Positions 9,578 through 19,045 are shown, numbered from the stretch's first letter. The stretch is 64,000 nt of DNA from Bacteroidales bacterium M8 (GCA_001689495.1 LUJS01000042.1:8303-72302); one strand, 5' to 3'. The notes: generated by a model from the sequence alone, not told the origin. Numbers and translations are program-made.

Positions 9578-10381
9578 CTACTTGAAGTGATATGTGATGG
9601 TGCCCTTCTGCGCCGCGGGGGCGTTGAGGTCTACCGAAAATCTTGAGCCCCTTGCGGCGCTGACGCACGCCGAGCGGGCGCGGGTGTTGGCGGCGGCGGC
9701 TCCGGTGCCCGAGGCATAGACGGCGTTGGTGACGCGCCCCTGACGGTCTACGGTGACCGAGACGGTGATGGTGCCCAGCGGGGCTCCGGGGGGTGTCTGC
9801 CATGCCTCGATGGTGCGTCCGTTCAGGCTGAAGCCCGGCTTGCCCGAGGCAGCGCCCGAATCAGAGTTGCCGTTGGTCTGGCCTGACTTGCCTTCGCCCT
9901 TGCCCTTCGAGCCTGTCTTGCCGAAGTTGACGCGCGATGCAATGTTCTCTCGGGCCTCCTGCTCGCGTCGGGCACGCTCGGCGGCCTCGCGCTCGGCCTT
10001 GGTGGGGCCGGTGGGCTGCTCGGGCTTGGCCTTGGGGGCCTTGGCGGGCGAGGGACGCTCGGTCGTCACTGCGGGCGCGGGTGCAGGTGCAGGGGTGCCG
10101 GTGTTTTCGATGGCCTCGGCCACCGGCTGTGGAGCGGGGGCCTGTTCGGGGCTCTCGGTTGCCGGCGAGTCCGAGTTGTCGGCCTGCTCGGGCGTGTCGC
10201 CCACCATGACGTACTCGCCGCCGAAGAGGACTTCGGACGAGTCTACAGGGGACCACGTGCGGTCGGCCTGCTCGGCGGGGCTATAGCGCAGGTACAGCGC
10301 CATCAGCACGGCCAGCACGGCGCCGTGAAACAGCAGCGTCGCCACAAGGGCTATGATATGTTGGCGTCGGGAATCTGACAC
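9578..10381 (-). CDS. TonB-family energy transducer
   Basis: The 267-residue product has one N-terminal membrane segment (about residues 9-27), a long periplasmic linker rich in Pro, Ala and Glu, a charged segment (TKAEREAAERARREQEAREN) and a TonB-like C-terminal domain from about residue 185 (LGTITVSVTVDRQGRV). It would span the periplasm and pass proton-motive energy from ExbB/ExbD to outer-membrane receptors. The gene starts 4 nt after the exbD stop. The linker is also similar to TolA proteins, so a Tol-type role is possible. Confidence 0.87.
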   Translation of the reverse strand: MSDSRRQHIIALVATLLFHGAVLAVLMALYLRYSPAEQADRTWSPVDSSEVLFGGEYVMVGDTPEQADNSDSPATESPEQAPAPQPVAEAIENTGTPAPAPAPAVTTERPSPAKAPKAKPEQPTGPTKAEREAAERARREQEARENIASRVNFGKTGSKGKGEGKSGQTNGNSDSGAASGKPGFSLNGRTIEAWQTPPGAPLGTITVSVTVDRQGRVTNAVYASGTGAAAANTRARSACVSAARGSRFSVDLNAPAAQKGTITYHFK

Positions 10382-10385
10382 GGTG

Positions 10386-10826
10386 TCATTGGTTTGATTT
10401 GGCCGACGCGGGGGCCGGCTTGGTGGCGAGCACCATCTTGAGATTGTTCTGTGCCCCGAGGTCGAGCACCTTGACCAGCGAGCCGTATGTCACCTCCTCG
10501 TCGGCATATACGGCGATGAAGTCGTCGGTGTCAGGGGTGGCCTTGGCGCGGGCCTCGGCCAGAGCTCCGGCCAGCGACTCGAGGGTGACCTCGGCGGGTT
10601 CCTCGCCCGCCACCGACACGTAGAGGCGGCTCTCGCTGTCGATGAACACGCGGGTCGAGGGCTTGAGCGCCGTCTGGTGCGAGCTCTCGGGCAGATTGAC
10701 CTCGAGCGCGGTCGGGAACACCACCGTCGAGGTGACCATGAAGAAGATGAGCAGCAGGAAGATGACGTCGGTCATCGACGCCATCGAGAATGCCGCCATC
10801 ATGTTGTTGGTGCGTTTCAGAGACAT
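10386..10826 (-). CDS. exbD: ExbD/TolR biopolymer transport protein
   Basis: A 146-residue inner-membrane protein with a short cytosolic N terminus, one membrane segment (SMTDVIFLLLIFFMVTSTVV) and a periplasmic domain. The aspartate in MTDVIFLLLIFF is the proton-path residue conserved in ExbD/TolR. It sits between exbB and tonB with gaps of 10 and 4 nt, forming the standard inner-membrane motor operon that powers TonB-dependent receptors such as the SusC-like protein in this window. Confidence 0.93.
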   Translation of the reverse strand: MSLKRTNNMMAAFSMASMTDVIFLLLIFFMVTSTVVFPTALEVNLPESSHQTALKPSTRVFIDSESRLYVSVAGEEPAEVTLESLAGALAEARAKATPDTDDFIAVYADEEVTYGSLVKVLDLGAQNNLKMVLATKPAPASAKSNQ

Positions 10827-10836
10827 GGCCTTGACG

Positions 10837-11520
10837 TTATGCGGGCTCGTTGAGCAGGTCCATAAACTCCATGGTCTTGGCCTCGAGCAGGTTCATCACC
10901 TTGTTGATGCGGGCCACGAGATAGTTGTAGGCAAACAGCGCGATGATGCCGACGATAAGGCCGGCCACGGTGGTGACGAGGGCCGCATAGATGCCGTCGG
11001 CCAGCACGGCTATGTTGGCGCCGGTGCCTGCGGCGGCGAGGTTGTAGAATGCCTGCACCATGCCCACCACGGTGCCGAGAAATCCGAGCATGGGGCCGCC
11101 GGCGGCGGTGGTGGCGAGCCACGGCAGACCCTTCTCGAGCTTGGCTATCTCGATGTTGCCTGTGTTCTCGATGGTCACGAGCACATCCTGCATGGGGCGT
11201 CCGATGCGCGAGATGCCCTTGGAGATGAGTCGCGCGTAGGGGGTATCGGTGGTGGCGCAGAGGCGGCGTGCGCTCTCTATCTCGCCGTCGTGGATATAGT
11301 CCTTGATGCGTTTCATGAACGTGTCGTCGTCGCGGCGGGCGCGCCCGATGACGATGCAACGCTCGACAAAGATGTAGATGCTGATGATTGAGAGGATGGC
11401 CAGCGGAATCATGATCCAGCCACCCTGCAGGGCAAGATCCCAGACCGACAGCTCCTGCACGGGGGCGGGAGCGGCGACTTCGGTGACGGTGGTGACGAAT
11501 GCTGAGTCTGTCTGTAGCAT
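10837..11520 (-). CDS. exbB: MotA/TolQ/ExbB proton channel family protein
   Basis: The 227-residue product has a first membrane segment (GWIMIPLAILSIISIYIFVE), a cytosolic stretch, and two C-terminal segments containing GPMLGFLGTVVGMVQAF and a Thr-rich helix (YAALVTTVAGLIVGIIALF), the ExbB/TolQ signature. It forms the proton channel with ExbD. It lies downstream of pdxJ on the same strand with a 61-nt gap, an order common in Bacteroidales. Confidence 0.94.
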   Translation of the reverse strand: MLQTDSAFVTTVTEVAAPAPVQELSVWDLALQGGWIMIPLAILSIISIYIFVERCIVIGRARRDDDTFMKRIKDYIHDGEIESARRLCATTDTPYARLISKGISRIGRPMQDVLVTIENTGNIEIAKLEKGLPWLATTAAGGPMLGFLGTVVGMVQAFYNLAAAGTGANIAVLADGIYAALVTTVAGLIVGIIALFAYNYLVARINKVMNLLEAKTMEFMDLLNEPA

Positions 11521-11581
11521 GGTGATTGTGAAAGTGAGGATATTCGGGATTATTATACGGGTTTCGGGGGCGGGGCGGGGG

Positions 11582-12295
11582 TCACTTCAGGCACTCCCTG
11601 TAGCGGCGTATGGTCTCCTCGAGGCCGAGGTAGAGCGCGTCGCATATCAGGGCATGGCCTATCGAGACCTCGCTGAGGCGGGGGATGTTGCGGTGGAAGA
11701 ACTCGAGGTTCTCCAGACTCAGGTCATGGCCGGCGTTGACGCCGAGGCCGCAGCGCAGGGCCGCGTCGGCAGCCGTGACGAAGGGGGCCACGGCCCGCTC
11801 GGGGTCGGTGGGATAGAGGTCGGCGTATGGCTTGGTGTAGAGCTCGATGCGGTCGGCGCCGGTCTTGGCTGCCAGACGGATGTTGTCGTGGTCGGTGCCG
11901 ACGAATATGGACGAGCGGATGCCTGCGTCGCGCAGACGCTCGACCACCGAGGTCAGGAACTCCATATTGGCCTCGACGTCCCACCCCGAGCACGACGTGA
12001 GCTGTCCGGGGGCGTCGGGCACGAGGGTCACCTGCTCGGGGCGCACCTGAAGCACCAGATTCAGGAAGTCGTCGGTGGGGTATCCCTCGATGTTGAACTC
12101 GGTCCTCACCAGCGGGCGGAGCCTGTAGACGTCGTCGCGCTTGATGTGGCGTTCGTCGGGGCGCGGATGCACCGTGATGCCCTGAGCGCCAAAGCGTTCA
12201 CAGTCGGCGGCCACCTTGAGCAGATCGGGGGTATTCTCGCCGCGCGCGTTGCGCAGCGTGGCTATTTTGTTGATGTTTACGCTGAGATTTGTCAT
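11582..12295 (-). CDS. pdxJ: Pyridoxine 5'-phosphate synthase PdxJ
   Basis: PdxJ condenses 1-deoxyxylulose 5-phosphate with 3-amino-2-oxopropyl phosphate to make pyridoxine 5'-phosphate. The 237-residue product starts with [15 protein letters not shown] and contains [13 protein letters not shown] and a C-terminal [12 protein letters not shown] phosphate-binding loop. The start is the ATG at 12295; 24 further upstream codons are open but would precede the conserved N terminus and overlap the divergent promoter. It heads pdxJ-exbB-exbD-tonB. Together with yggS it gives the region two vitamin B6 genes. Confidence 0.95.
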   Translation of the reverse strand: MTNLSVNINKIATLRNARGENTPDLLKVAADCERFGAQGITVHPRPDERHIKRDDVYRLRPLVRTEFNIEGYPTDDFLNLVLQVRPEQVTLVPDAPGQLTSCSGWDVEANMEFLTSVVERLRDAGIRSSIFVGTDHDNIRLAAKTGADRIELYTKPYADLYPTDPERAVAPFVTAADAALRCGLGVNAGHDLSLENLEFFHRNIPRLSEVSIGHALICDALYLGLEETIRRYRECLK

Positions 12296-12346
12296 GTGAT
12301 CGGTCGTTTTTGTCAAGGCCCGGGATGAAATGTGACGGAAATTTCG

Positions 12347-12354
12347 TAACTTTG
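12347..12354 (+). promoter_or_regulatory. -7 element TAACTTTG, plus strand
   Basis: A perfect TAnnTTTG box lies between divergent pdxJ and the ACT-like gene. No good TTTG is found 20 nt upstream, so the call is partial. If used, transcription would start near 12361, downstream of the ATGs at 12289 and 12328. Confidence 0.4.
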
Positions 12355-12426
12355 TATCTGCTTGCACCCATCCCGTGGATAACAGAGTGCAAATTTACTC
12401 AGAAATTACGAAAAAAACGAATAAAA

Positions 12427-12813
12427 TTGCCGTTAAAAGACAACATATCGCCCAACGAACGTCCGCAGGCACTCACGCCCGACCCCGAGATAGAGCGTCT
12501 CTATCCGCCGCTCGAGGAGTCGTCGAGGCTGCTCGTGTCGTGCATTCCCGCAGACTATAGCGCTTCGCGCATAGCACGCGCGGTCGAGGACTGCGACGCG
12601 CAGTTGGTCAATCTCAACGTCACCTCTGACGGCTCGTCGCTCGACAACCGCGTGGTGTTCGAGATCCGGGTGACCCACCGCTCGCCGCTGGCCGTGGCGC
12701 GGTCGCTCGAGAGATACGGCTATGAGGTGGTCGACGTCGACAGGGACGCCGTGGCCGACGATGCCGTCATGGCCTCGCGTCTGGCCGAGCTGATGAGGTA
12801 TCTCGAAGTGTGA
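12427..12813 (+). CDS. ACT-like domain protein, apparently a CBS-less remnant
   Basis: A product of about 128 residues whose middle (SSRLLVSCIPADYSASRIAR, DAQLVNLNVTSD, SLERYGYEVVDVDRD) resembles the C-terminal ACT-like part of the CBS-ACT proteins that usually sit beside nadK and pdxJ in Bacteroidales. The CBS pair expected in front is missing: the upstream sequence is promoter and pdxJ. The start is uncertain. TTG at 12427 follows the -7 element; ATGs at 12289 and 12328 are in frame but upstream of the predicted transcript start. It probably shares a transcript with nadK, 30 nt downstream. The function is unknown. Confidence 0.7.
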   Translation: MPLKDNISPNERPQALTPDPEIERLYPPLEESSRLLVSCIPADYSASRIARAVEDCDAQLVNLNVTSDGSSLDNRVVFEIRVTHRSPLAVARSLERYGYEVVDVDRDAVADDAVMASRLAELMRYLEV

Positions 12814-12843
12814 CAAGGCAATCAAACATAACACAATAGTCCC

Positions 12844-13728
12844 ATGAAGGTAGCAATCTTCGGCAAGCGGCGCCAGAGTCCGCAGGATCTTCCGGGCATC
12901 GAGGCCCTCTTTGCCCATCTGTCGGCCAAGGGCGTCTTTGTCGCTGCCCAGCGTCACTTTTTCGAGGCCATGACGCGCGACCTCGGCACTCCGCTCGAGG
13001 TCGACGATGTCTTTGACTCTGACGAGTTTGACGCCGACGTGGCCATCAGCATCGGCGGCGACGGCACGTTCCTGCGCACGGCCCGGTGGGTTGGCCCCAA
13101 GCAGACCCCGATAATCGGATTCAACACCGGGCATCTCGGCTTTCTGGCCGAGGAGTCGCTGGCCGACGCTCCGGCCATCGTCGACGACCTCATCAACGGC
13201 AGCTATTTCATCGAGCCCCGCTCGCTGCTCGAGGTCAGGGCCAAGGGCGACAACCTGCGCCCCTCCATCTCGGGCAGGGCATACGCCCTCAACGAGGTGG
13301 CCATCCTGCGCCACGACTCGGCGTCGATGATCACCGTGCACACCCTGCTCGACGACATCGAGATAGCCTCATATCAGGGCGACGGCCTCATCATCTCGAC
13401 CCCGACGGGCTCGACGGCCTACAACCTCTCGGTGGGCGGCCCCATCATACAGCCCACGGCCCCCTGCTGGGTGCTGTCGCCCGTCGCGCCCCACGCGCTG
13501 ACCATGCGTCCGCTGGTGGTGAGCGACAACCACGTCATCGAGACGAGCGTCGACAGCCGCGCCGACACGTATCGCGTCAATCTGGACGGACGCCTGCTGG
13601 TGCTGCCCATCGACGCCAAGCTGACGGTGCGCCGCGCGCCGTTCGTGGTCAACGTGCTGCACAGGCCGGGGCATACGTTTGTCGACACGCTGAGCAACAA
13701 GCTGCTCTGGGGCATATCAAAACGCTGA
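12844..13728 (+). CDS. nadK: NAD kinase
   Basis: Phosphorylates NAD to NADP with ATP or polyphosphate. The GGDGTFLRTAR motif is at 71-81, followed by GFNTGHLGFLAE. The substrate-binding region GDGLIISTPTGSTAYNLSVGGPI and the C-terminal VSPVAPHALTMRPLV are intact. Length (294 residues) is normal. The neighbours (the ACT-like gene upstream, pdxJ divergent) match the conserved Bacteroidales arrangement. The DUF45 gene follows after 7 nt. Confidence 0.97.
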   Translation: MKVAIFGKRRQSPQDLPGIEALFAHLSAKGVFVAAQRHFFEAMTRDLGTPLEVDDVFDSDEFDADVAISIGGDGTFLRTARWVGPKQTPIIGFNTGHLGFLAEESLADAPAIVDDLINGSYFIEPRSLLEVRAKGDNLRPSISGRAYALNEVAILRHDSASMITVHTLLDDIEIASYQGDGLIISTPTGSTAYNLSVGGPIIQPTAPCWVLSPVAPHALTMRPLVVSDNHVIETSVDSRADTYRVNLDGRLLVLPIDAKLTVRRAPFVVNVLHRPGHTFVDTLSNKLLWGISKR

Positions 13729-13735
13729 CCGGCGC

Positions 13736-14446
13736 ATGGCATACGCCACTATAATAGACCCGACGCTGGGCGAGGTGCGCATATCGTTTCGCCGCGGCAC
13801 GTCGCGCGTCAGTGCCCGCTGGGACAAGGGCAGGGCGCTGCTCATAGTCCCCGCCACGGTCGACATGAATGGGGCGCTGGCGTTTCTCGAAAAGGCAAGA
13901 CCCTATTTCGAACAGTCGCGCCGCCCGGCCAAGTTCGGGGTGGGGCGCGAACTGGTCATAGACCGTGGCCCGACAGTGAGGTTCGAGCACGATGCCGCGC
14001 ACCCCAATTCGGTCACGGCCCGCATGGCCCGCGACGGCGGGGTGGTGATAGGGATAGGCACCGAGTTCGACATGGCCGACCCGCAGTCTGACGGCGTCAT
14101 CTCGCGCCTGCTCAAGCGCGTGGCCACCCGCCTCGCCCCCGGCATACTGGTGCCCGAGGCCCGCGCCGAGGCCGTGAGGCTGGGCCTGAAGCCCCGGTCG
14201 CTGTCGATCTCGGGCGGACACAAGGTGCTGGGACACTGCAGCTCGGGCGGCGACATCGCCATATCGTCCATCTGCGTGTTCCTCCCCTTCGAGCTGCGAC
14301 GCTATATCTATTGCCACGAACTGGCGCATCTGTCAGAGATGAATCACTCCGACAGGTTTCACGCCCTCTGCAACCGCTATCTGGGTGGCCGCGAGGCCGA
14401 ACTGTCGAGGATGGTCAACAAATACGAGTGGCCGATTCTGAGATAA
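13736..14446 (+). CDS. YgjP-like (DUF45) metallopeptidase-domain protein
   Basis: A 236-residue cytosolic protein with the zinc motif HELAH at 194-198 and a third ligand in NHSDRFH (His204), the YgjP/SprT-like pattern. No signal peptide is seen. The N-terminal part (about 1-150) is diverged. Members are found beside restriction or tRNA genes, but no specific substrate is known. It follows nadK by 7 nt and is convergent with the tricorn-like gene. Confidence 0.88.
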   Translation: MAYATIIDPTLGEVRISFRRGTSRVSARWDKGRALLIVPATVDMNGALAFLEKARPYFEQSRRPAKFGVGRELVIDRGPTVRFEHDAAHPNSVTARMARDGGVVIGIGTEFDMADPQSDGVISRLLKRVATRLAPGILVPEARAEAVRLGLKPRSLSISGGHKVLGHCSSGGDIAISSICVFLPFELRRYIYCHELAHLSEMNHSDRFHALCNRYLGGREAELSRMVNKYEWPILR

Positions 14447-14455
14447 GACTGATAA

Positions 14456-14501
14456 GACAAATGGGGCCGATAGGTGAAAAATCCTATCGGCCCCATTTGT
14501 C
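14456..14501. terminator. 19-bp perfect inverted repeat between convergent genes
   Basis: Bases 14456-14474 (GACAAATGGGGCCGATAGG) pair perfectly with 14483-14501 around an 8-nt loop. A further half copy (CCTATCGGCC) follows near 14510. There is no long T-run, but the position between two convergent stops supports a bidirectional terminator. Confidence 0.75.
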
Positions 14502-14522
14502 ATATTGGTCCTATCGGCCTTG

Positions 14523-17500
14523 TCACTTGCCCATCAGCACCTCGACTGCTTTCTCGAGCTGCTGGTCGCGGTCCTTGACGATGAGCGCGGGGTCGTTGGC
14601 AATCTTGACGTCGGGCTCGAGCTGCTGGTTCTCGAGGAATCGACCCTGCGCGTCGCGGAATCCCACCACTGGCACGCCGAACAGCATCGAGTCGTCCTGA
14701 AGGTCTATCCAGTTGACCGAGCTCATCGTGCCGGGCACGGGCATACCCACTATCTTGCCCAGACCGCGGTTGCGATACATCCACGGCGTGCCGTGAGCGT
14801 TGGAGTAGTTGGCCTCGCAGGTCACCATCACCGAGGGGCGCAGCCAGCGCTTGGAGGGCATCTCGCCGCTCTTGACGCCGCGAATCTCCTGATCGAGATA
14901 CTTCTTGCCGCTGAACAGCACCTCGATGTCCTCGTGCAGGCGTCCGCCGCCGTTCCAGCGGGTGTCGATGACGATGCCCTCGCGGTCGGCATAGCGGCCG
15001 AGGACGTCGGCATAGATGGTGCGGTATGATGCGTCGCTCATCGAGCGCAGGTGCACGTAGCCCAGCTTGCCGCCCGAGAGCGAGTCGACCAAGGCGCGGT
15101 TACGCTCGACCCAGCGGCGATAGAGCAGGTCGTTCTGATATGATGCCGAGACGGGTATCACCACTTCCTCGACGCTCTCGCCCGAGGGGAGCGTGAAGCT
15201 GACGAGGGTCTTGCGGCGCACGGGGGTGTTGAGCGCGTCGAGGGGCGAGGGGAGGGTGGAGAGGCTGATGCCGTTGACGGCGGTTATGACGGCGCCGGGA
15301 CGCATGCGCGAGGTGGCGCGGTCAAAGGGGCCCTTCTCTATCACCTCGGCCACGCGCAGGCCGTCCTTGGTGTCGGTGAGGTCGTATATCAGGCCGAGTG
15401 TCGCCGTGGGCTCCTTGGCTCCGTCGGGGAAGTAGCGCGCGCCGGTGTGGCTGACGTTGAGCTCGCCCAGCAGCTCGGAGGCCATCTCGGCAAAGTCGTA
15501 ATTGTTCGAGATATGGGGCAGATAGCGGCGGTATGCCTCGCCGAGACCCTTCCAGTCGGTGCCGAACATGTCCTCGACAAGGAATCTACGGGCCTCCTCG
15601 GTGAGGATGTAGTCGAACATATAGTCCCTCTCGGCGCGGGTGTCTATCTTCTGCACGCCCGAGTAGGTGATGTTCTCCATCTTGCCTCCCGAGACTGTCA
15701 TCTTCTTCATGGCCGAGGGGCCGAGCAGGAACAGGCTCTTGCCCGACGAGTCGGGGTGCATGGCCATGCCCGAGGCGCCGAGCTTCTTGTAGAGCTCGAC
15801 GTCGTCCTTGCGCAGGTCCATCTTCCAGAGGTCATATCCGTCGTCGACGCGCGAGAGGAAGTAGAGGTTCTCGCCGTCGTTGTCCACCCATGCGTCGGCG
15901 AGGTCTGACGAGAAGGGGGTCACGCGGATCACGCGCTCGTCGATGCCGTCGGCCTCGACGTTGACATAGTCGTCGGGCTTCTCCTCGGCGGCGGGGGTGG
16001 TGTCTTTCTTGGATTTCTTCTTGCCTTTCTTGTCATCCTTCTCGGGGGTGTCCTTCTTCTTTTTCTGGGCCTTCTCGACCTCCTTGAGCAGGGCGAAGTC
16101 CTCGGGCGACAGCATGGCGCGGTCGTATGCCTCGCGGTTGGTGAAGGCTATCAGTATGTCGTCCTGAGATCCCCACGACGCCAGATTCTTCATGCCATAG
16201 CGGTCTGACATGAATATGACGGCGTTGCCGCCCATGACCCATCTGGGCGAGTGGTTGGTATATGCGTCGTCGGTCACGCGCACCATCTCGCCGGTCTTGG
16301 CGTTGAACAGGGCGATGTCATAATAGGGGTCGCGCTTGTGGGTGTCTATTGTGGCCACGAGCCACTCGCCGTCGGGGCTCCAGTCCATCTCGATGCCGGC
16401 GTCGTTGGCCGTATATGTCTCGCCGTTGGTCAGCAGGCGCACCTCGCGGGTGTCGAGGTCCATCACGGCTATCTTGCGTCGGTCCTGTATGAAGGCCATG
16501 CGCTGTCCGTCGGGCGAGATGAGGGGATTTGAGCGCTCGATGCCGTCGGCCGAGGGGAGCACGGCGGTCTCCTCGACGAGGGTCGCGTTGGCAAAGTTGG
16601 GGTCATCCTTGCGCGCTATGCGGGCACGATAGATGTTGTCGTGGCCGTCGCGGTCCGATGTATAATATAAGGTGCGGTTGTCGGCTCCCCACGACGGCTC
16701 GCGCTCGCCCTGAGGGGTCTGGGTGACCTGACGGGTGGTGGCATAGTCGGTGGCGGTGACGAATATGTCGCCGCGGCTCGCGAATGCCACCTGCTTGCCG
16801 TCGGGCGAGGGCACGGCGCCGTCGGCGCCGCGGCTGAAGCGGCGTATGGTGGCGGGCTCGTCATAGTCGGCCACGATGTCAACGGCCAGCTTGGCGGGCT
16901 TGCCGCCGGGGGTCAGGGTGTATATCTCGCCGTCATGGCCGAATGCCAGAGTGCCGTTGTCGGCCCTCGAGAGGAACCGCACGGGGTGGGTGGCGAAGTC
17001 GGTGAGGCGCGTCACCTGCTTGGGGTTGTCGAGGGGGAACGAGTAGACGTTGAACGTCCCGCCGTCCCGCTCGCTGAGAAAGTAGACCGTGCCCGTGGTC
17101 GTGTCCAGCACCGGGTCGCGGTCCTCGCCGCCGCGGTCGGTCAGGTTTGTATGGGCCCCCGTGGCTGCGTCATATCGCCAGATGTCGCGTGTCACCGACG
17201 ATGTGTGGTGTTTGCGCCACTCGTCCTCCATGCCCTTGACGTCCATATAGAGGTATGACTTGCCGTCGGCCATGTAGCTGAGGTGCTTGGCCGGGGTGCC
17301 GAGTATCTGCACCGGGGCGCTCTTGCCGTCGGCGGCCACGCTGTAAAGCTGGGTCAGGCGGGGCGAGGGGAACATGCGGCTCGACGCCGGGGCCTGTATG
17401 GCGGCCGAGTAGACCACCGAGAGGCCGTCGGGGGTGAATGCCTCGGGTGTCTCGGCGGCCGAGTTGGTGGTGAGGCGCAGGGGCGAGCCACCCTCGGCGC

Positions 17501-17774
17501 TGATGACGTAAATGTCCATCGAGCCCTCGCGGTCGGCGGCATAGGCTATGCGGCGGCTGTCGGGGCTCCATACGGGCGACGACTCGTATGTCGGGGTCGA
17601 GGTGAGGCGCGTGGCGCGGCCGCCCGTGGCCGGCACGGTGAAGATGTCGCCCTTGTAGGCGAAGGCGACCGACTTGCCGTCGGGCGAGATGCTGACGTCG
17701 CGCATCCACAGCGGCGTCACGGCCGAGGCAGCCGACGCCGACAGCAGGAACAGTGTGAGCAGGTGATGTTTCAT
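14523..17774 (-). CDS. Tricorn-like S41 family peptidase with beta-propeller
   Basis: A 1083-residue exported protease. It has a signal peptide (residues 1-18), then WD40/PD40-like repeats (SPDGKSVAFAYKGDIF, SPVWSPDSRRIAYAADREG and others) over roughly 20-540. A Lys/Asp-rich linker follows (about 568-590), then the tricorn core domain, a PDZ domain near 815-850 (RMRPGAVITAVNGI) and the S41 protease domain (DTRWNGGGRLHED near 935; likely nucleophile Ser in CEANYSNAHG near 990). It resembles tricorn protease homologues that degrade peptides in the periplasm. It is alone downstream of the EamA gene with an 86-nt gap. The lysine-rich linker is unusually long. Confidence 0.93.
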   Translation of the reverse strand: MKHHLLTLFLLSASAASAVTPLWMRDVSISPDGKSVAFAYKGDIFTVPATGGRATRLTSTPTYESSPVWSPDSRRIAYAADREGSMDIYVISAEGGSPLRLTTNSAAETPEAFTPDGLSVVYSAAIQAPASSRMFPSPRLTQLYSVAADGKSAPVQILGTPAKHLSYMADGKSYLYMDVKGMEDEWRKHHTSSVTRDIWRYDAATGAHTNLTDRGGEDRDPVLDTTTGTVYFLSERDGGTFNVYSFPLDNPKQVTRLTDFATHPVRFLSRADNGTLAFGHDGEIYTLTPGGKPAKLAVDIVADYDEPATIRRFSRGADGAVPSPDGKQVAFASRGDIFVTATDYATTRQVTQTPQGEREPSWGADNRTLYYTSDRDGHDNIYRARIARKDDPNFANATLVEETAVLPSADGIERSNPLISPDGQRMAFIQDRRKIAVMDLDTREVRLLTNGETYTANDAGIEMDWSPDGEWLVATIDTHKRDPYYDIALFNAKTGEMVRVTDDAYTNHSPRWVMGGNAVIFMSDRYGMKNLASWGSQDDILIAFTNREAYDRAMLSPEDFALLKEVEKAQKKKKDTPEKDDKKGKKKSKKDTTPAAEEKPDDYVNVEADGIDERVIRVTPFSSDLADAWVDNDGENLYFLSRVDDGYDLWKMDLRKDDVELYKKLGASGMAMHPDSSGKSLFLLGPSAMKKMTVSGGKMENITYSGVQKIDTRAERDYMFDYILTEEARRFLVEDMFGTDWKGLGEAYRRYLPHISNNYDFAEMASELLGELNVSHTGARYFPDGAKEPTATLGLIYDLTDTKDGLRVAEVIEKGPFDRATSRMRPGAVITAVNGISLSTLPSPLDALNTPVRRKTLVSFTLPSGESVEEVVIPVSASYQNDLLYRRWVERNRALVDSLSGGKLGYVHLRSMSDASYRTIYADVLGRYADREGIVIDTRWNGGGRLHEDIEVLFSGKKYLDQEIRGVKSGEMPSKRWLRPSVMVTCEANYSNAHGTPWMYRNRGLGKIVGMPVPGTMSSVNWIDLQDDSMLFGVPVVGFRDAQGRFLENQQLEPDVKIANDPALIVKDRDQQLEKAVEVLMGK

Positions 17775-17860
17775 TGAGGTCTAAGTGTGAGAATGAGGTC
17801 TTGTGAGGCTGACACGTCCCATAAGACCTGCGTGGTTTATTATTGGTGTCTGTGAGTTGG

Positions 17861-18784
17861 TTAGCCGAGCTTCTTTATGTCCCTGCGTTGCAGGTAGTCT
17901 GCCAGCCATACGCCCAGCAATATCATGGCGCATCCGGCATAGCCCACGGGGGTTATCTTCTCGCCCAGAGCAAGCATGGCGAATATCATGGTGATGACCG
18001 GCTGGAAATACATGTAGTTCGATGCCGTGACGGCGCCGATCTTGACTATGGCCACAGCCCACATCAGGTATGCCGCCATCGAGCATATCAGCGACAGGAA
18101 GAGCAGGTTCCAAAGACAGGCGGGCTCGAGCAGTATCATCGGGTCGCTTATCTCGGGCTCGACGGCCAGAAACGGTATGGCCGTGAGCACGCCGTAGAAG
18201 AATATCTTGCGGGTGATGAACATCTCGGTATAGTTGGCGCTCAGCGGCTTGATCATCAGGCCGTAGATGGCCCAGCAGAAAGCGGCCAGCAGCGACAGCA
18301 GGTCGCCGATGGGGTTGAGGGCCATGTTGAACGAGCTGTTGAAGATGACCAGTCCCACGCCCATGAAGGCCACGAAGCTGCCTATGTATGCCCCCCGGCC
18401 CGGGCGCTTGGTGCGATAGACCAGCCCCACCAGCAGCACGGTGAGCAGCGGCGGCATCGAGGTGATGAGCGACACGTTGGTGACCAGCGTGTACTCGAGG
18501 GCCACGTTCTCGGCGATGAAGTAGACCGACCCCGCCACCAGACCGCAGGCCACGAACAGCAGCTCGTCCTTGAGCGAGTTGGACAGGATCTTCTTGTGGC
18601 AGAAACAGAGCATGGCCAGATATGCCAGCGTGAAACGGTATATGTATATCTCGATCGGGTGCAGTCCGTGGTCCAGCAATATGCGGGTGGATACCAGAGA
18701 CAGTCCCCATGCCACCACCGACAGCGCGGCGAACAGGTGGAAGACCCATGTGCTTTTTTTGCCCGAAGGACGTTGTGATTCCAT
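17861..18784 (-). CDS. EamA/DMT family transporter
   Basis: A 307-residue inner-membrane protein with ten hydrophobic segments in two EamA-type halves (for example ALSVVAWGLSLVSTRILLDHG at the start and YMYFQPVITMIFAMLALGEK in the second half). It is a drug/metabolite transporter of unknown substrate. The start at 18784 was chosen because the promoter at 18844-18875 predicts transcription to begin near 18837; the ATG at 18841 would be at or before that point. The alternative gives an extra 19 residues. Confidence 0.9.
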   Translation of the reverse strand: MESQRPSGKKSTWVFHLFAALSVVAWGLSLVSTRILLDHGLHPIEIYIYRFTLAYLAMLCFCHKKILSNSLKDELLFVACGLVAGSVYFIAENVALEYTLVTNVSLITSMPPLLTVLLVGLVYRTKRPGRGAYIGSFVAFMGVGLVIFNSSFNMALNPIGDLLSLLAAFCWAIYGLMIKPLSANYTEMFITRKIFFYGVLTAIPFLAVEPEISDPMILLEPACLWNLLFLSLICSMAAYLMWAVAIVKIGAVTASNYMYFQPVITMIFAMLALGEKITPVGYAGCAMILLGVWLADYLQRRDIKKLG

Positions 18785-18843
18785 ATACGGTGATTCTATG
18801 ATAGTCGTATCCGATAAAGTCTTGCCCGAGGCGGTAGACATAG

Positions 18844-18875
18844 CAAAATTACACAATTTTTCGCAACCGCGCAAA
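18844..18875 (-). promoter_or_regulatory. Promoter of the EamA gene
   Basis: On the minus strand: TTTG (18875-18872), exactly 20 nt, then TAATTTTG (18851-18844), a full match to the Bacteroidetes consensus. It lies about 60 nt upstream of the chosen start. Confidence 0.8.
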
Positions 18876-18968
18876 AAACCTTTTTGCGCCGATGTGGCTG
18901 AAAAAGGGCCGATTGCTTAAACTTTATACCTCAGTTATGCGTAATAAAGTAAGATTTTCGGTCTCAGA

Positions 18969-19000
18969 TTGTGTAAAGTCGTGATATTTCGCTACTTTTG
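18969..19000 (+). promoter_or_regulatory. Promoter of the OmpA lipoprotein gene
   Basis: TTG at 18969-18971, a 21-nt spacer, TACTTTTG at 18993-19000. It is 45 nt before the start codon. Confidence 0.75.
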
Positions 19001-19045
19001 CAGCCGCAAATTTACAAATTTAACTTAAAATATAGAATTATCGGT

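Noticed and set aside
12296..12367. N-terminal extension of PdxJ
   Set aside because: The extra 24 codons precede the conserved N terminus and overlap the divergent promoter.
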